Positions 41,663 to 50,370 of a stretch of DNA of 64,000 bases are shown piece after piece. The DNA comes from Micromonospora sp. C28SCA-DRY-2 (GTDB lineage Bacteria > Actinomycetota > Actinomycetes > Mycobacteriales > Micromonosporaceae). A model generated the notes under the pieces. That model was given only the letters and a program-made list of their open reading frames with translations, ran no database searches and was not told where the DNA came from. The translations under genes and the position numbers were made by a program. Numbering within the stretch: position 1 is the first letter of the stretch; each line of letters opens with the position of its first letter. Location of the stretch: positions 186,001 to 250,000 of the forward strand of contig NZ_JAUMKD010000002.1 of assembly GCF_030519475.1 (NCBI RefSeq). Direction: 5' to 3'.

Positions 41663-42907
41663 TCAGGCGGCCACCGGGGCCAGCGCCGGCTCCACCTCGG
41701 TCCACGAGGAACCGAGCTCCGCCGACCGGGTCACCGCGTCCAGCACCAGCTGGACCTGCAACGCGTCGGCGAAGGAGGGGGCCGGGTCGACGCCGGTGGC
41801 GATCGCCTCGATGAAGTCCCGCATCTGGTGGGTGAACGAGTGCTCGTAGCCGATGATGTGGCCGGGCGGCCACCACGCCGACATGTACGGGTGCTCCCCC
41901 TCGGTCACCAGGATGCGGCTGAAGCCCTGCTCGGCGGTGGGTCGGGTGGCGTCGTAGAACTCCAGTTCGTTGAGGCGTTCCAGGTCGAAGACAACGGTCC
42001 CGAGGGAGCCGTTGATCTCCACCCGGAGGGCGTTCTTGCGGCCGGTGGCGAACCGGCTCGCCTCGTACGTGGCCAGCGCGCCGCCGTCGAGCCGGGCCAC
42101 GAAGACCGCGGCGTCGTCGACGGTGACCGGCCCCGTGGCCGGCCCGTGCCCGTCGACGGAGCCGTGCCCGTCGACCGGGCCCGCCCCGTCCACGCTGGCC
42201 GCCAGCCCGCTCGACTCGGCGGGCAGCGGCCGCTCCTTGACGAACGTCTCGGTCACCGCGCTGACCCCGGTGATCCGCTGCCCGGTGACGAACTGGGTCA
42301 GGTCGATGATGTGCGCGCCGATGTCGCCGAGCGCGCCGGAGCCCGCCCTGTCCTTCTGCAACCGCCAGACCAGCGGGAACTGCGGGTCAACGATCCAGTC
42401 CTGCAGGTACGTCGCCCGGACGTGCCGGATCACTCCGAGCCGTCCGTCGGCGACCAACTGCCGCATCATCGTGACCGCGGGCACCCGGCGGTAGTTGAAC
42501 CCGCACATCGACCGCACCCCGGCGGCCTGGGCGGTGGCCGCCGCGGCGGCCATCGCCCGGGCCTCGGAGACCGTGTTGGCCAGCGGCTTCTCGCACAGCA
42601 CGTGCTTGCCGGCGGCCAACGCGGCGAGTGCGATCTCGGCATGGCTGTCGCCCGGCGTGCAGACGTCCACCACGTCGATGTCGTCCCGGCTGACCAGGTC
42701 ACGCCAGTCCGTGGTGTACGCCTCCCAGCCGAGCCGGTCGGCGGCGTCGGCCACCTTCCCGGCGTCCCGGCCGCAGATCAACGCCATCCGGGCCCGCGCC
42801 GGCAGGTCGTACACCCGGTTCACGGTGCGCCACGCCTGCGAGTGCGCGGCGCCCATGAACGCGTAGCCGACCATGCCGACCCGCAGTTGCTTGTCTGTCG
42901 TGGACAA
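41663..42907 (-). CDS. Gfo/Idh/MocA-family oxidoreductase
   Basis: 414 residues from TTG 42907 with GGGGAG 8 nt upstream. The Rossmann start is RVGMVGYAFMGAAHSQAWR, the catalytic region is KHVLCEKPLANTVSEA, and the second domain carries SGALGDIGAHIIDLTQFVTG. An insertion rich in Gly/Asp/His (VDGAGPVDGHGSVDGHGPAT) at about residues 246-266 is unusual. The family oxidises or reduces sugars and inositols with NAD(P), often producing 3-keto derivatives. It is last in the importer operon, so it should act on the imported sugar. Confidence 0.9.
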   Translation of the reverse strand: MSTTDKQLRVGMVGYAFMGAAHSQAWRTVNRVYDLPARARMALICGRDAGKVADAADRLGWEAYTTDWRDLVSRDDIDVVDVCTPGDSHAEIALAALAAGKHVLCEKPLANTVSEARAMAAAAATAQAAGVRSMCGFNYRRVPAVTMMRQLVADGRLGVIRHVRATYLQDWIVDPQFPLVWRLQKDRAGSGALGDIGAHIIDLTQFVTGQRITGVSAVTETFVKERPLPAESSGLAASVDGAGPVDGHGSVDGHGPATGPVTVDDAAVFVARLDGGALATYEASRFATGRKNALRVEINGSLGTVVFDLERLNELEFYDATRPTAEQGFSRILVTEGEHPYMSAWWPPGHIIGYEHSFTHQMRDFIEAIATGVDPAPSFADALQVQLVLDAVTRSAELGSSWTEVEPALAPVAA

Positions 42908-42927
42908 GGTGGGTCTCCCCCCGTGTG

Positions 42928-43983
42928 TCAGAACCCGAGCTTGAGGTAGTTGCTCGCGTTCTCCTTGGTGATCGTCTCGGAGGCGAGGATGATTTCCTTG
43001 GGCACCTGGAGCTCCACCAGGTCGGACATGCCCCGGCCCTGGCCGATCAGCCGCGCCAGCGAGATCGCCGACGAGGCCATCGACGGGCTGTAGGTGACCG
43101 TCGCCTTGAGCGGCGTGTTGTCCGCCTGGATGTCCTCCATCGCCTTCTTCGAGCCGGCGCCGCCGACCATGAAGAACTCCTTGCGGTTGGCCTGGTTGAT
43201 CGCGGCCAGCACGCCGATGCCCTGGTCGTCGTCGTGGTTCCAGAGCGCGTCCATCTTCGGCAGGGCCTGGAGCAGCTGGGCGGCCTCCCGCTGGCCCGAG
43301 TCGGCGGTGAACTCCGCCGCCCGCCGGTTGGCGATCCGGAAGCCGGCCGCGGTGAGCGTGTCGGCGAAGCCCTTCGACCGCTCCTGGGTCAGCTCCAGCG
43401 AGTCGATGCCGGCGATCTCGCCGATCACCGGGTTGGTCAGGTTCTTCGCCTTGAACTGCGCGATCATGTAGGTGGCGGCGGCCACCCCCATGCCGTAGTT
43501 GTCGCCCTTGATCTGCAACCGGTAGGCCCGCGCGTCCGGGAAGGCCCGGTCCAGGTTGACCACCGGGATGCCGGCGTTCATCGCCTCCAGGCCGAACGCG
43601 TTGAGCTCCTTGCCGTCGTGTGGCAGCAGCACGATCACGTCCGGCTTCTGCGAGATCAGGGTGGACAGCGCCGCCCGCTGGGCCGCCGCGTCCGCGCCGG
43701 CCTCGACCGTCTTGAACTCCACGTCGGAGTACGTCCCGGCCTGCGCCTTGGCGTTGTTGGTGATGGCGGCGATCCAGCCGTGGTCCGCGGCCGGCGCGGA
43801 GAACCCGATCGTCACCCGCTTGCCGGGTTCGCTGTTGCCGCCGGGCGCGCCGGCCGCCTTGGTCTGCGCCTCGGTCGGCTGCTCCTCGTTGCTGGTGCAC
43901 CCGGCGAGAAGTACGCCGGCGCCCACGGCGGCCCCGCCGAAGAGCAGTCGGCGGCGCGACAGGTCGCGACTGTGCTGGGTCAT
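42928..43983 (-). CDS. sugar ABC transporter substrate-binding lipoprotein
   Basis: 351 residues with AGGAGGTCGTC before the ATG. The leader has twin arginines and a lipobox (LSRRRLLFGGAAVGAGVLLA then GC), so it is a lipoprotein, perhaps Tat-exported. The body is a periplasmic-binding type 1 domain of the ribose-binding class: RVTIGFSAPAADHGWIAAIT, PDVIVLLPHDGKELN, GIPVVNLDRAF and WNHDDDQGIGVLAAINQA. It captures a sugar for the permease and ATPase upstream in the operon. The ligand is not readable. Confidence 0.92.
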   Translation of the reverse strand: MTQHSRDLSRRRLLFGGAAVGAGVLLAGCTSNEEQPTEAQTKAAGAPGGNSEPGKRVTIGFSAPAADHGWIAAITNNAKAQAGTYSDVEFKTVEAGADAAAQRAALSTLISQKPDVIVLLPHDGKELNAFGLEAMNAGIPVVNLDRAFPDARAYRLQIKGDNYGMGVAAATYMIAQFKAKNLTNPVIGEIAGIDSLELTQERSKGFADTLTAAGFRIANRRAAEFTADSGQREAAQLLQALPKMDALWNHDDDQGIGVLAAINQANRKEFFMVGGAGSKKAMEDIQADNTPLKATVTYSPSMASSAISLARLIGQGRGMSDLVELQVPKEIILASETITKENASNYLKLGF

Positions 43984-44103
43984 GACGACCTCCTGTGTTC
44001 GCGGTGGTGGAGGGAACGGTTCGCGGTGCGGGGGAAAAGGGTGTGCGGGGCCCGGCCACCGTCGCGTGCTCGGGTGGCCCGGGTGGTGCGTGGTCGGATC
44101 GGG

Positions 44104-45225
44104 TCAGGTGGTGGTGAGCCGGTTGCGGCCCAGGAACTGGGTGACGCTGCGGAACTTGACCTGCTGGACCAGGACGGCCGCGACGATGATGCCGCCCTTG
44201 ACCATGTTCTGGGCCTCGGTGGAGAGACCGTTGATCGCGAAGAGGTTGGTGATGGTGGCGAAGATGACCACCCCGAGCAGGGAGCCGATGATGGTGCCCC
44301 GCCCGCCGCTGAGCAGCGTGCCGCCGATGATCGCGGCGGCGATCGCGTCCAGTTCGTAGAGGTTCGCCATCGCCGCCTGGGCCGAGTTGGCCTGGGCGGT
44401 GAGCATGATGGCGGCGATGCCGCAGCACAGCCCGGAGAGCGCGTAGAGCAGCACGGTGTGCCGCTTGACGTTGATGCCGGCGAGCCGGGCCGCCTCCGGG
44501 TTGCCGCCGACGGCGACCGTGCGCCGGCCGAAGGTGGTGCGGTTGAGCAGCACCCAGCCGGCCGCGACCACCGCGGCGAGGATGTAGACCAGCAGCGGGA
44601 TGCCGAGCAGGTTGTTGCTGGCCAGGCCGTTGATGAAGGAGTTGTCGGAGACCTGGGTCTGCTTGTCGGAGATCTCGGCGGCGAGGCCGCGGGCGGCCAC
44701 CAGCATGGCCAGCGTGGCGATGAACGGCACCAGCCGGCCGTACGAGATGAGCAGCCCGTTGACCAGGCCGACCGCGAGCCCGACGGTGAGCGCGCTGAAG
44801 ATCATGCCGCCGGCGCCGTAGCTCTGGGTGGCCACCGTGGTGCACCAGACCCCGGCCAGCGCGACGATCGCGCCGACCGAGAGGTCGATGCCACCCCCGA
44901 TGATCACGAAGGTCATCCCGACGGTGACCACGCCGACCACCGAGGCCAGCTTGAGGATGCTGAGCACGTTGTCCCAGACCCAGTCCGGGTTGGAGTAGAG
45001 ATCGGAGCGGGTGACCGCGCCGATCACGATCAGCACCAGCAGCACCCCGATCAGCGCGAGGTTGCGGCGGGCGCCCTCGCCACCGTCGCCCCGCCACCAG
45101 GAGAGCCGCCCGGCGGCCGCCGTCTGCCCGCTGGCCGCGGCGGTCTCCGCCGGGTCCACCGGCGGGGACTGCGCCGGCAGCTGCGCCGCCCGCTCCGCGG
45201 TGGGTGTGGAGGGTACATCGCTCAT
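44104..45225 (-). CDS. sugar ABC transporter permease (RbsC type)
   Basis: 373 residues from ATG 45225 in an ATGA overlap with the ATPase gene. The N-terminal 50 residues are a cytoplasmic Ala/Pro-rich extension. About ten helices follow with the family signatures VGMTFVIIGGGIDLSVGAIV, LVPFIATLAMLVAARGLA, GRRTVAVGGNPEAARLAGIN and IAAAIIGGTLLSGGRGTI. It forms the channel for the import system with the RbsA-type ATPase. Confidence 0.93.
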   Translation of the reverse strand: MSDVPSTPTAERAAQLPAQSPPVDPAETAAASGQTAAAGRLSWWRGDGGEGARRNLALIGVLLVLIVIGAVTRSDLYSNPDWVWDNVLSILKLASVVGVVTVGMTFVIIGGGIDLSVGAIVALAGVWCTTVATQSYGAGGMIFSALTVGLAVGLVNGLLISYGRLVPFIATLAMLVAARGLAAEISDKQTQVSDNSFINGLASNNLLGIPLLVYILAAVVAAGWVLLNRTTFGRRTVAVGGNPEAARLAGINVKRHTVLLYALSGLCCGIAAIMLTAQANSAQAAMANLYELDAIAAAIIGGTLLSGGRGTIIGSLLGVVIFATITNLFAINGLSTEAQNMVKGGIIVAAVLVQQVKFRSVTQFLGRNRLTTT

Positions 45226-46820
45226 GCCGGTGCGCCTTCCATCAGGGACCCCGCCATGACGAGGTCGAGCACGGTGTTCTCGTCCAGTTCGCCGGCCGGG
45301 GCTTCGCGGACGACCCGCCCCTCCCGCATGACCAGCACCCGGTCGGCCAGACCGAGCACCTCGGGCACCTCGCTGGAGACCAGCAGCACCCCGACGCCGC
45401 GGGCCGCCAGGGCCCGGATGACCTGGTACAGCTCGGACCGGGCGCCGACGTCCACGCCCCGGGTCGGCTCGTCGAGCAGCAGCAGCCGGGTGTCGCCGAG
45501 CAGCCACCGCCCGACCACCACCTTCTGCTGGTTGCCGCCGGAGAGGGTGCGCACCGGCCGGCGGACGTCGCGGGGGCGCAGCTCCAGGCTCTCGGCGATC
45601 CGGTCCGCCTCGGCCCGCTCCCGGCCGGTGTCGGTGAAGCCGAACCGCGCGTACCGGCCGAAGGTGGCCAGCGTGACGTTGCGGTAGATCGGCTCGCCGA
45701 GCAGCAGGGCCTGGCTCTTGCGCTCCTCCGGGGCCATCCCCATGCCGGCCCGTACCGCCGCGCCGACGCTGCCCGGACGCAGCGTCCGGCCGGCCATGGT
45801 GACCGTGCCGGCCTCGGCCCGGCGGGCGCCGTAGATGGTCTCCAGCAGCTCGGAGCGGCCCGAGCCGACCAGCCCGGCGATGCCCACGATCTCCCCGGGC
45901 CGGACGCTGAGCGAGACGTCGGCGAACTCCCCCGCCCGGGTCAGCCCGTCCACCCGCAGCAGCTCCTCGCCGCCCGGCTCGGCGGCGGGGCGGTCCGGGA
46001 AGACGTACTCGATGGTGCGGCCGGTCATCCGGCTGACCAGGTCGCGGGTCGGGGTGTCCCGGGCCGGCAGGTTCGCCGCGGTGGTCCGGCCGTCCTTGAG
46101 TACGGTGACCCGGTCGCCGATCTCCCGGATCTCCTCCAGCCGGTGCGAGATGTAGATGACCGCGATGCCCTGGGCGGTCAGCTCGCGGATGATCCGGAAC
46201 AGGTTGCCGACCTCGTCGTGCGCGAGCACCGCGCTCGGCTCGTCCATGATGATCAGTCGTGCCTCGTGCGAGAGCGCGCGGGCCATGCTGACCACCTGCT
46301 TGCCGGCGGCCGGCAGGGCGCGGACCATCCGACCGGGCGGGATCTCGGCGTGGCCGAGCCGGCCGAGGATCTGCCGGGTGCGCCGGGCCATGTGCCCGCG
46401 GCGGACGAAGCCGAACCGGCGCGGCTCGTGGCCGAGGAAGGTGTTCTCCGCGACCGAGAGGTCCTCGACCAGGTCGAGTTCCTGGTAGATGGTGGCGATG
46501 CCGGCGCGCATGGCGGCCTGCGGGTTGGCGAAGGTGGCCGGCTCGCCGCGCCACTCGACCAGCCCCGAGTCGGGCCGGTGCACCCCGGCGAGCACCTTGA
46601 TCAGGGTGGACTTGCCGGCGCCGTTCTGCCCGAGCAGGCAGTGCACCTCGCCGGCCCGCACCTCCAGCTGCACCCCGTCCAGGGCGCGTACGCCCGGGAA
46701 GGTCTTGACCACGTCGGTGAGGCGCAGCACCACCTCGCCCGCGACGGCGTCGGCGGGCGCCTCGACCAGCGGAGCATCTGTCACGACGGCCTCCTCGGGT
46801 TGCGCGCGCTGCTCGGTCAC
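45222..46820 (-). CDS. sugar ABC transporter ATPase (RbsA type)
   Basis: 532 residues with two nucleotide-binding domains. The first has Walker A LGQNGAGKST, Walker B RLIIMDEPSAVLAHDEV and a degenerate signature (ALPAAGKQVVSMARAL). The second has a degenerate Walker A (GLVGSGRSEL), signature LSGGNQQKVVVGRWL and LLLLDEPTRGVDVGARSEL. The pattern of one good and one poor site is normal for this carbohydrate uptake family. It follows the ROK regulator gene by 55 bp. Confidence 0.93.
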   Translation of the reverse strand: MTEQRAQPEEAVVTDAPLVEAPADAVAGEVVLRLTDVVKTFPGVRALDGVQLEVRAGEVHCLLGQNGAGKSTLIKVLAGVHRPDSGLVEWRGEPATFANPQAAMRAGIATIYQELDLVEDLSVAENTFLGHEPRRFGFVRRGHMARRTRQILGRLGHAEIPPGRMVRALPAAGKQVVSMARALSHEARLIIMDEPSAVLAHDEVGNLFRIIRELTAQGIAVIYISHRLEEIREIGDRVTVLKDGRTTAANLPARDTPTRDLVSRMTGRTIEYVFPDRPAAEPGGEELLRVDGLTRAGEFADVSLSVRPGEIVGIAGLVGSGRSELLETIYGARRAEAGTVTMAGRTLRPGSVGAAVRAGMGMAPEERKSQALLLGEPIYRNVTLATFGRYARFGFTDTGRERAEADRIAESLELRPRDVRRPVRTLSGGNQQKVVVGRWLLGDTRLLLLDEPTRGVDVGARSELYQVIRALAARGVGVLLVSSEVPEVLGLADRVLVMREGRVVREAPAGELDENTVLDLVMAGSLMEGAPA

Positions 46821-46875
46821 CGTGCCTTCTCCGTTCGCGACTGTGGGGCTCGCAGAACCGGCTCACTCCTCGCGC

Positions 46876-48054
46876 TCACGATGCCTCGCCGAAGGCCACG
46901 TCGCTGGCGAGGACCGCGGCGCCGGCCACCCCGGCGCGCGGCCCCAGCTCGGACAGGACGACCGGGAGGTTGCCGGTGGCCAGCGGCAGCGACCGGCGGT
47001 AGACCACGCTGCGGATCTCGGCGAGCAGGATGTGACCGAGCTGGGCGAGACCGCCGCCGATCACGATCATCGACGGGTTGGTGAAGCTGACCAGCCCGGC
47101 CAGCACGCCGCCGACCCGCCGCCCCCCGTCGCGGATGAGTTGGATGCAGGTGACGTCGCCCTCGACGGCGCCCTCGGCGACGTCCAGCGCGGTGACCTCA
47201 CCCCGGGCGGCCAGCCGCTCGGCCAGCGCGGGCGAGGCGCCGCTGCGCGCCGCGGCGGTCGCGTCCTTGGCCAGCGCGGCGCCGCTGAACAGCGCCTCCA
47301 GGCAGCCGACGTTGCCGCAGGAGCACATCGGACCGTGCGAGTCGACCTGGATGTGGCCGATGTCGCCGGCGCAGCCGTCGGTGCCCCGGTAGACCTCGCC
47401 GCTGAGGTAGATGCCGCAGCCGATGCCGGTGCCGATCTTGACGAAGAGGAAGTCGTCGACCGAGTGCGCCACCCCGCCGTGCCGCTCCCCGATCGCCATG
47501 ATGTTGACGTCGTTGTCGACCACGGCCGGGCAGCCGTGCTCGCGGGTGAGCAGCTCCCGCACGGGGAAGCGGTCCCAGCCCGGCATGATCGGCGGGGAGA
47601 CCGGGACGCCGTCGCGGAAGCTGACCGGGCCGGGGACGCCGATGCCGACCGCGTCGAGGCGCTCGTAGGCGCCGTCCACCCTGGCCTTGTGCAGCAGCTC
47701 GTTGACCCGCTGGAGGATCAGCTTCGGCCCGGAGCGGATGTCCGCCGGTTCGGCGTAGGCGGCGACCGGCTCCAGCCGGCCGTTGACCACCTCGACGTCG
47801 ATCGAGCTGGCGCCCAGGTCGACGGCGGCGAAGCGCAGGTGCGGGCTGAGTTCGACCAGGGTGGAGCGGCGGCCGCCGCGGGAGGCGGCCAACCCCGCCT
47901 CGGCCACGTAGCCGAGGGCGACCAGCCGTTCCAGCTCGGCGAGCAGGCGCGGGCGCGGCATCTGCAACCGGTCGGCCAGTTCGGCGCGGGAGACCGCTCC
48001 CTCGTCGCGGAGCAACCGCAACAGCCGTACGTGCAACGGGTCCACGGTCCGCAC
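46876..48054 (-). CDS. ROK-family transcriptional regulator
   Basis: 392 residues from GTG 48054, chosen because GAGGTGA lies 5-7 nt upstream and the helix-turn-helix begins soon after (LLRDEGAVSRAELADRLQMP). The sugar-kinase-like part has the ATP-site strand FAAVDLGASSIDVEVVNGRL, DAVGIGVPGPVSFRDG, the VVDNDVNIMAIGER segment with the active Asp, and the zinc motif CSCGNVGCLE. As it is the first gene of the importer operon it is probably a sugar-responsive repressor of it. The dyad at 48169-48190 or 48105-48117 is the likely operator. Confidence 0.92.
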   Translation of the reverse strand: MRTVDPLHVRLLRLLRDEGAVSRAELADRLQMPRPRLLAELERLVALGYVAEAGLAASRGGRRSTLVELSPHLRFAAVDLGASSIDVEVVNGRLEPVAAYAEPADIRSGPKLILQRVNELLHKARVDGAYERLDAVGIGVPGPVSFRDGVPVSPPIMPGWDRFPVRELLTREHGCPAVVDNDVNIMAIGERHGGVAHSVDDFLFVKIGTGIGCGIYLSGEVYRGTDGCAGDIGHIQVDSHGPMCSCGNVGCLEALFSGAALAKDATAAARSGASPALAERLAARGEVTALDVAEGAVEGDVTCIQLIRDGGRRVGGVLAGLVSFTNPSMIVIGGGLAQLGHILLAEIRSVVYRRSLPLATGNLPVVLSELGPRAGVAGAAVLASDVAFGEAS

Positions 48055-48104
48055 CGGGCTCACCTCTTCAGGGGCTCGTCCACGTCGGCGCAACGCCGAG
48101 GTGT

Positions 48105-48144
48105 TGTGTCCGACACAGTAGGAGCGTTCCGTGCCGCCTGTCCA
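48105..48144 (-). promoter_or_regulatory. promoter of the ROK-importer operon
   Basis: On the reverse strand: TGGACA (48144-48139), 18 nt, TACTGT (48120-48115). A 13-bp palindrome TGTGTCCGACACA (48105-48117) overlaps the downstream edge of the -10, a typical repressor position. The leader to GTG 48054 is about 55 nt. Confidence 0.65.
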
Positions 48145-48168
48145 GAGCTTCGGCCCATCTGACTCCAA

Positions 48169-48190
48169 CTTTTGTCCGTCCGAACAAAAG
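48169..48190. promoter_or_regulatory. symmetric operator CTTTTGT-N8-ACAAAAG
   Basis: A perfect 22-bp dyad, 25 bp upstream of the -35 of the ROK operon. It is AT-rich compared with its surroundings. Related sequences occur at 20804-20832 and 32454-32479 before secreted dehydrogenase genes. ROK repressors bind comparable AT-rich dyads. Confidence 0.65.
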
Positions 48191-48229
48191 CTAATAGTGG
48201 ATCAAGAAAAGAGCCCCGCCCCCGCCTCG

Positions 48230-48303
48230 CGCGATCTTGCAGTTTGCGCCCCGGCAAAGGCCGCAGGTCAGGACAGAAACCGGGCCGAAAGTGCAAGATC
48301 GCG
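48230..48303. repeat. REP-like hairpin element with CGCGATCTTGCA ends
   Basis: Arms CGCGATCTTGCA (48230-48241) and TGCAAGATCGCG (48292-48303) are exact complements with a 50-nt loop. From memory, intergenic elements with these ends are numerous in Micromonospora genomes; only one copy is in this window. It lies between the ROK promoter region and the end of the BrkB gene. Confidence 0.6.
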
Positions 48304-48330
48304 GAGGACCACGCGGAGCGCCCCGCCACC

Positions 48331-48371
48331 CGGGGTGGGGGGCGGGGCGGGGTAGGGGCGGGGTAGGGGCG
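48331..48371 (+). other. G-rich tract with quadruplex potential
   Basis: The plus strand has at least six runs of four or more G separated by short spacers (GGGGTGGGGGGCGGGG, then GGGGCGGGGTAGGGG). It lies directly after the BrkB stop in that gene's direction, so on the transcript it is C-rich. It may stall polymerase and serve as a terminator aid. Confidence 0.5.
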
Positions 48372-48372
48372 G

Positions 48373-49485
48373 TTAGCGGGGGCCGGGGGCGTTGCGCTTC
48401 TTGCGGAGCTTGCGGTCGTCGCGCAGCTCGACGTACGGCTCCTCGTCGGCCGCGTGCCCGGCCGAGATGGCGCGGCTGCGCTCCAACTCGGCGTCGAACT
48501 CGGCGCCGAGCAGGATCGCGATGTTGCTGAGCCAGAGCCAGACCAGGAAGATGATCACGCCAGCCAGCGCCCCGTAGGTCTTGTTGTACGAGCCGAAGTT
48601 GCTCACGTAGAGCGCGAACAGGCCGGAGACCACCAGCCAGATCACCACGGCCAGCACGCCGCCGGGGCTGACCCAGCGGAACCCGCCGTGCCGCGCGTTC
48701 GGCGAGGCCCAGTAGAGGATCGCGAACATCAGGCTCACCAGGACCAGCAGCACCGGCCACTTGGCGATGTTCCAGACCGTGACCACCGTGGAGCCGACCC
48801 CGATCGCCTCACCGACCTGTTCGGCCAGCCCGCCGGTGAAGACCACGATCACCGCGGAGGCCAGCAGCATCACCCCGATCACCGCGGTGACCCCGATCCG
48901 GATCGGCAGCGTCTTCCAGATCGGCCGGCCCTCGGGCACGTCGTAGATGGTGTTCGAGGCGCGCATGAACGCCGCGATGTAGCCGGACGCGGACCAGAAG
49001 GCGGCCAGCAGACCGAGGATCGCCGCGAGACCGGCGAAGCCGCCGCTGCGTGTCGCCTGGTCGATGGCGCTCTCGATGATCTGCCGGATGTTCTCCTGCG
49101 GCACCGTCTGGGTGACGGTGTCCTTGACGCCCTTGGTGGCCCGCTCGCCGAGCAGGCCGAGGATCGAGACCAGCACCAGCAGGCCGGGGAAGATGGAGAG
49201 CACGCCGTAGTAGGTCAGCGCCGCCGCCCAGTCGGTCAGGCTGTCGTCCTTGAACTCCCGGACGGTGCGGCGCAGCGCCGCCTTCCACCCGGTGCCCGGC
49301 AGCTGGGCCGGGCTCTCCGGCCCCTCGTCCGGCCCGACCGGCCGGGAGTGGCCGGCACGCCGGCCGCCGTCGGCGCCCCGCGCGTGCTCGGCGTCGCGGC
49401 CCGGGCGGGCGTACTCGGGATCGCGCCCGGCGGGCGCGTCATCGGCGTCGCGCCCGGCGCGGGCGGAAGTCTCGTCGGAGGCCAT
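48373..49485 (-). CDS. YihY/BrkB-family membrane protein
   Basis: 370 residues from ATG 49485 with GGGAGG upstream. The first 75 residues are charged and repetitive (R/D/A/E-rich, with AGRDADDAPAGRDPEYARPG). Then six helices with the YihY signatures TDWAAALTYYGVLSIFPGLL, FAGLAAILGLLAAFWSASGY, YDVPEGRPIWKTLPIRIGVT and YGALAGVIIFLVWLWLSNIA. The C-terminal tail is basic. Function is not settled; members were once misnamed ribonuclease BN. Confidence 0.92.
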   Translation of the reverse strand: MASDETSARAGRDADDAPAGRDPEYARPGRDAEHARGADGGRRAGHSRPVGPDEGPESPAQLPGTGWKAALRRTVREFKDDSLTDWAAALTYYGVLSIFPGLLVLVSILGLLGERATKGVKDTVTQTVPQENIRQIIESAIDQATRSGGFAGLAAILGLLAAFWSASGYIAAFMRASNTIYDVPEGRPIWKTLPIRIGVTAVIGVMLLASAVIVVFTGGLAEQVGEAIGVGSTVVTVWNIAKWPVLLVLVSLMFAILYWASPNARHGGFRWVSPGGVLAVVIWLVVSGLFALYVSNFGSYNKTYGALAGVIIFLVWLWLSNIAILLGAEFDAELERSRAISAGHAADEEPYVELRDDRKLRKKRNAPGPR

Positions 49486-49549
49486 CGCCCCTCCCTCGTG
49501 GTCTGCGGTGTGCTGACCACATGCCCCGACGACCGCACCGGATAACCCG

Positions 49550-50359
49550 CTACTTGTAGAGCAACCTGCCCATCCGGCGCGAGGCCACGAGCAACCCGAC
49601 GGCCAGCACGGCCAGCAGGTAGAGCACGTCGGGCAGCCACGACCAGCCGTCGCCGCCGACCGTGACACCCCGGATCAGGTGCACCGCCCGGTAGAGCGGG
49701 GTCACCTCGACCAGCCAGCGCAGCACCGACGGGTACGCCTCGGCCGGCACGAAGGTGCCGGAGAAGAGGAAGAGGGTGAACTGGGCCGACCCCATCAGGT
49801 CGAAATCCTGCCAACTGCGCATGAAGGTGGAGACGGACATGCCGATCGCCCCGAAGGCGAACCCGACCAGCACCGCGGCCGGAAAGGCGACCAGCGCCCG
49901 GGCGGCGGTGGTGAGGTCCATCGCCACCATCACGGCGAGAAAGGCCGCCGAGTAGGCGCTGCCCCGCAGCATCGCCCAGCCCAGCTCGCCGAGGGCGATC
50001 TCGAACGGCTGCACGGGGGTGGCGATCACCCCGTCGTACAGCTTCATGTACTTCATCTTGCCGAAGAAGTTGAAGGTGGTCTCGGCCAGCGCGCCGGTCA
50101 TCGCCGAGGAGGCCAGCATCGCCGGGGCCACGAACGCCGCGTACGAGACGACCTGCCCGCCGGGCAGGGTGAGGTCGCCGACCAGGGCGCCCACCCCGAC
50201 CCCGATGGAGAGCAGGTAGAGCAGCGGCTCCACGAAGCCGGAGAGGAGCAGCAGCCAGTAGACCGACTTCAGCGCCGCGACGTTGCGCTCGGCGACCGAC
50301 ACCGACCGCCGGGTCGCGGCGGAGACGTCGACCAGCCGGGGCAGTACGAGAGTGACCAC
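49550..50359 (-). CDS. ABC-2 type transporter permease
   Basis: 269 residues from GTG 50359 with AGGAAGG upstream. Six helices typical of DrrB/ABC-2 permeases (FVEPLLYLLSIGVGVGALVG, AMLASSAMTGALAETTFNFF, GFAFGAIGMSVSTFMRSWQD, FTLFLFSGTFVPAEAYP). It starts 12 bp after the stop of the second permease gene, so they form a heterodimer operon. The matching ATPase is probably the one at 54634-55566. Confidence 0.9.
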   Translation of the reverse strand: MVTLVLPRLVDVSAATRRSVSVAERNVAALKSVYWLLLLSGFVEPLLYLLSIGVGVGALVGDLTLPGGQVVSYAAFVAPAMLASSAMTGALAETTFNFFGKMKYMKLYDGVIATPVQPFEIALGELGWAMLRGSAYSAAFLAVMVAMDLTTAARALVAFPAAVLVGFAFGAIGMSVSTFMRSWQDFDLMGSAQFTLFLFSGTFVPAEAYPSVLRWLVEVTPLYRAVHLIRGVTVGGDGWSWLPDVLYLLAVLAVGLLVASRRMGRLLYK

Positions 50360-50370
50360 GACAGCCTTCC

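Noticed and set aside
41421..41849. ORFs in the gap before the ebo operon and over the Gfo/Idh/MocA end
   Set aside because: Overlap with the real gene's 3' end and no recognisable features.
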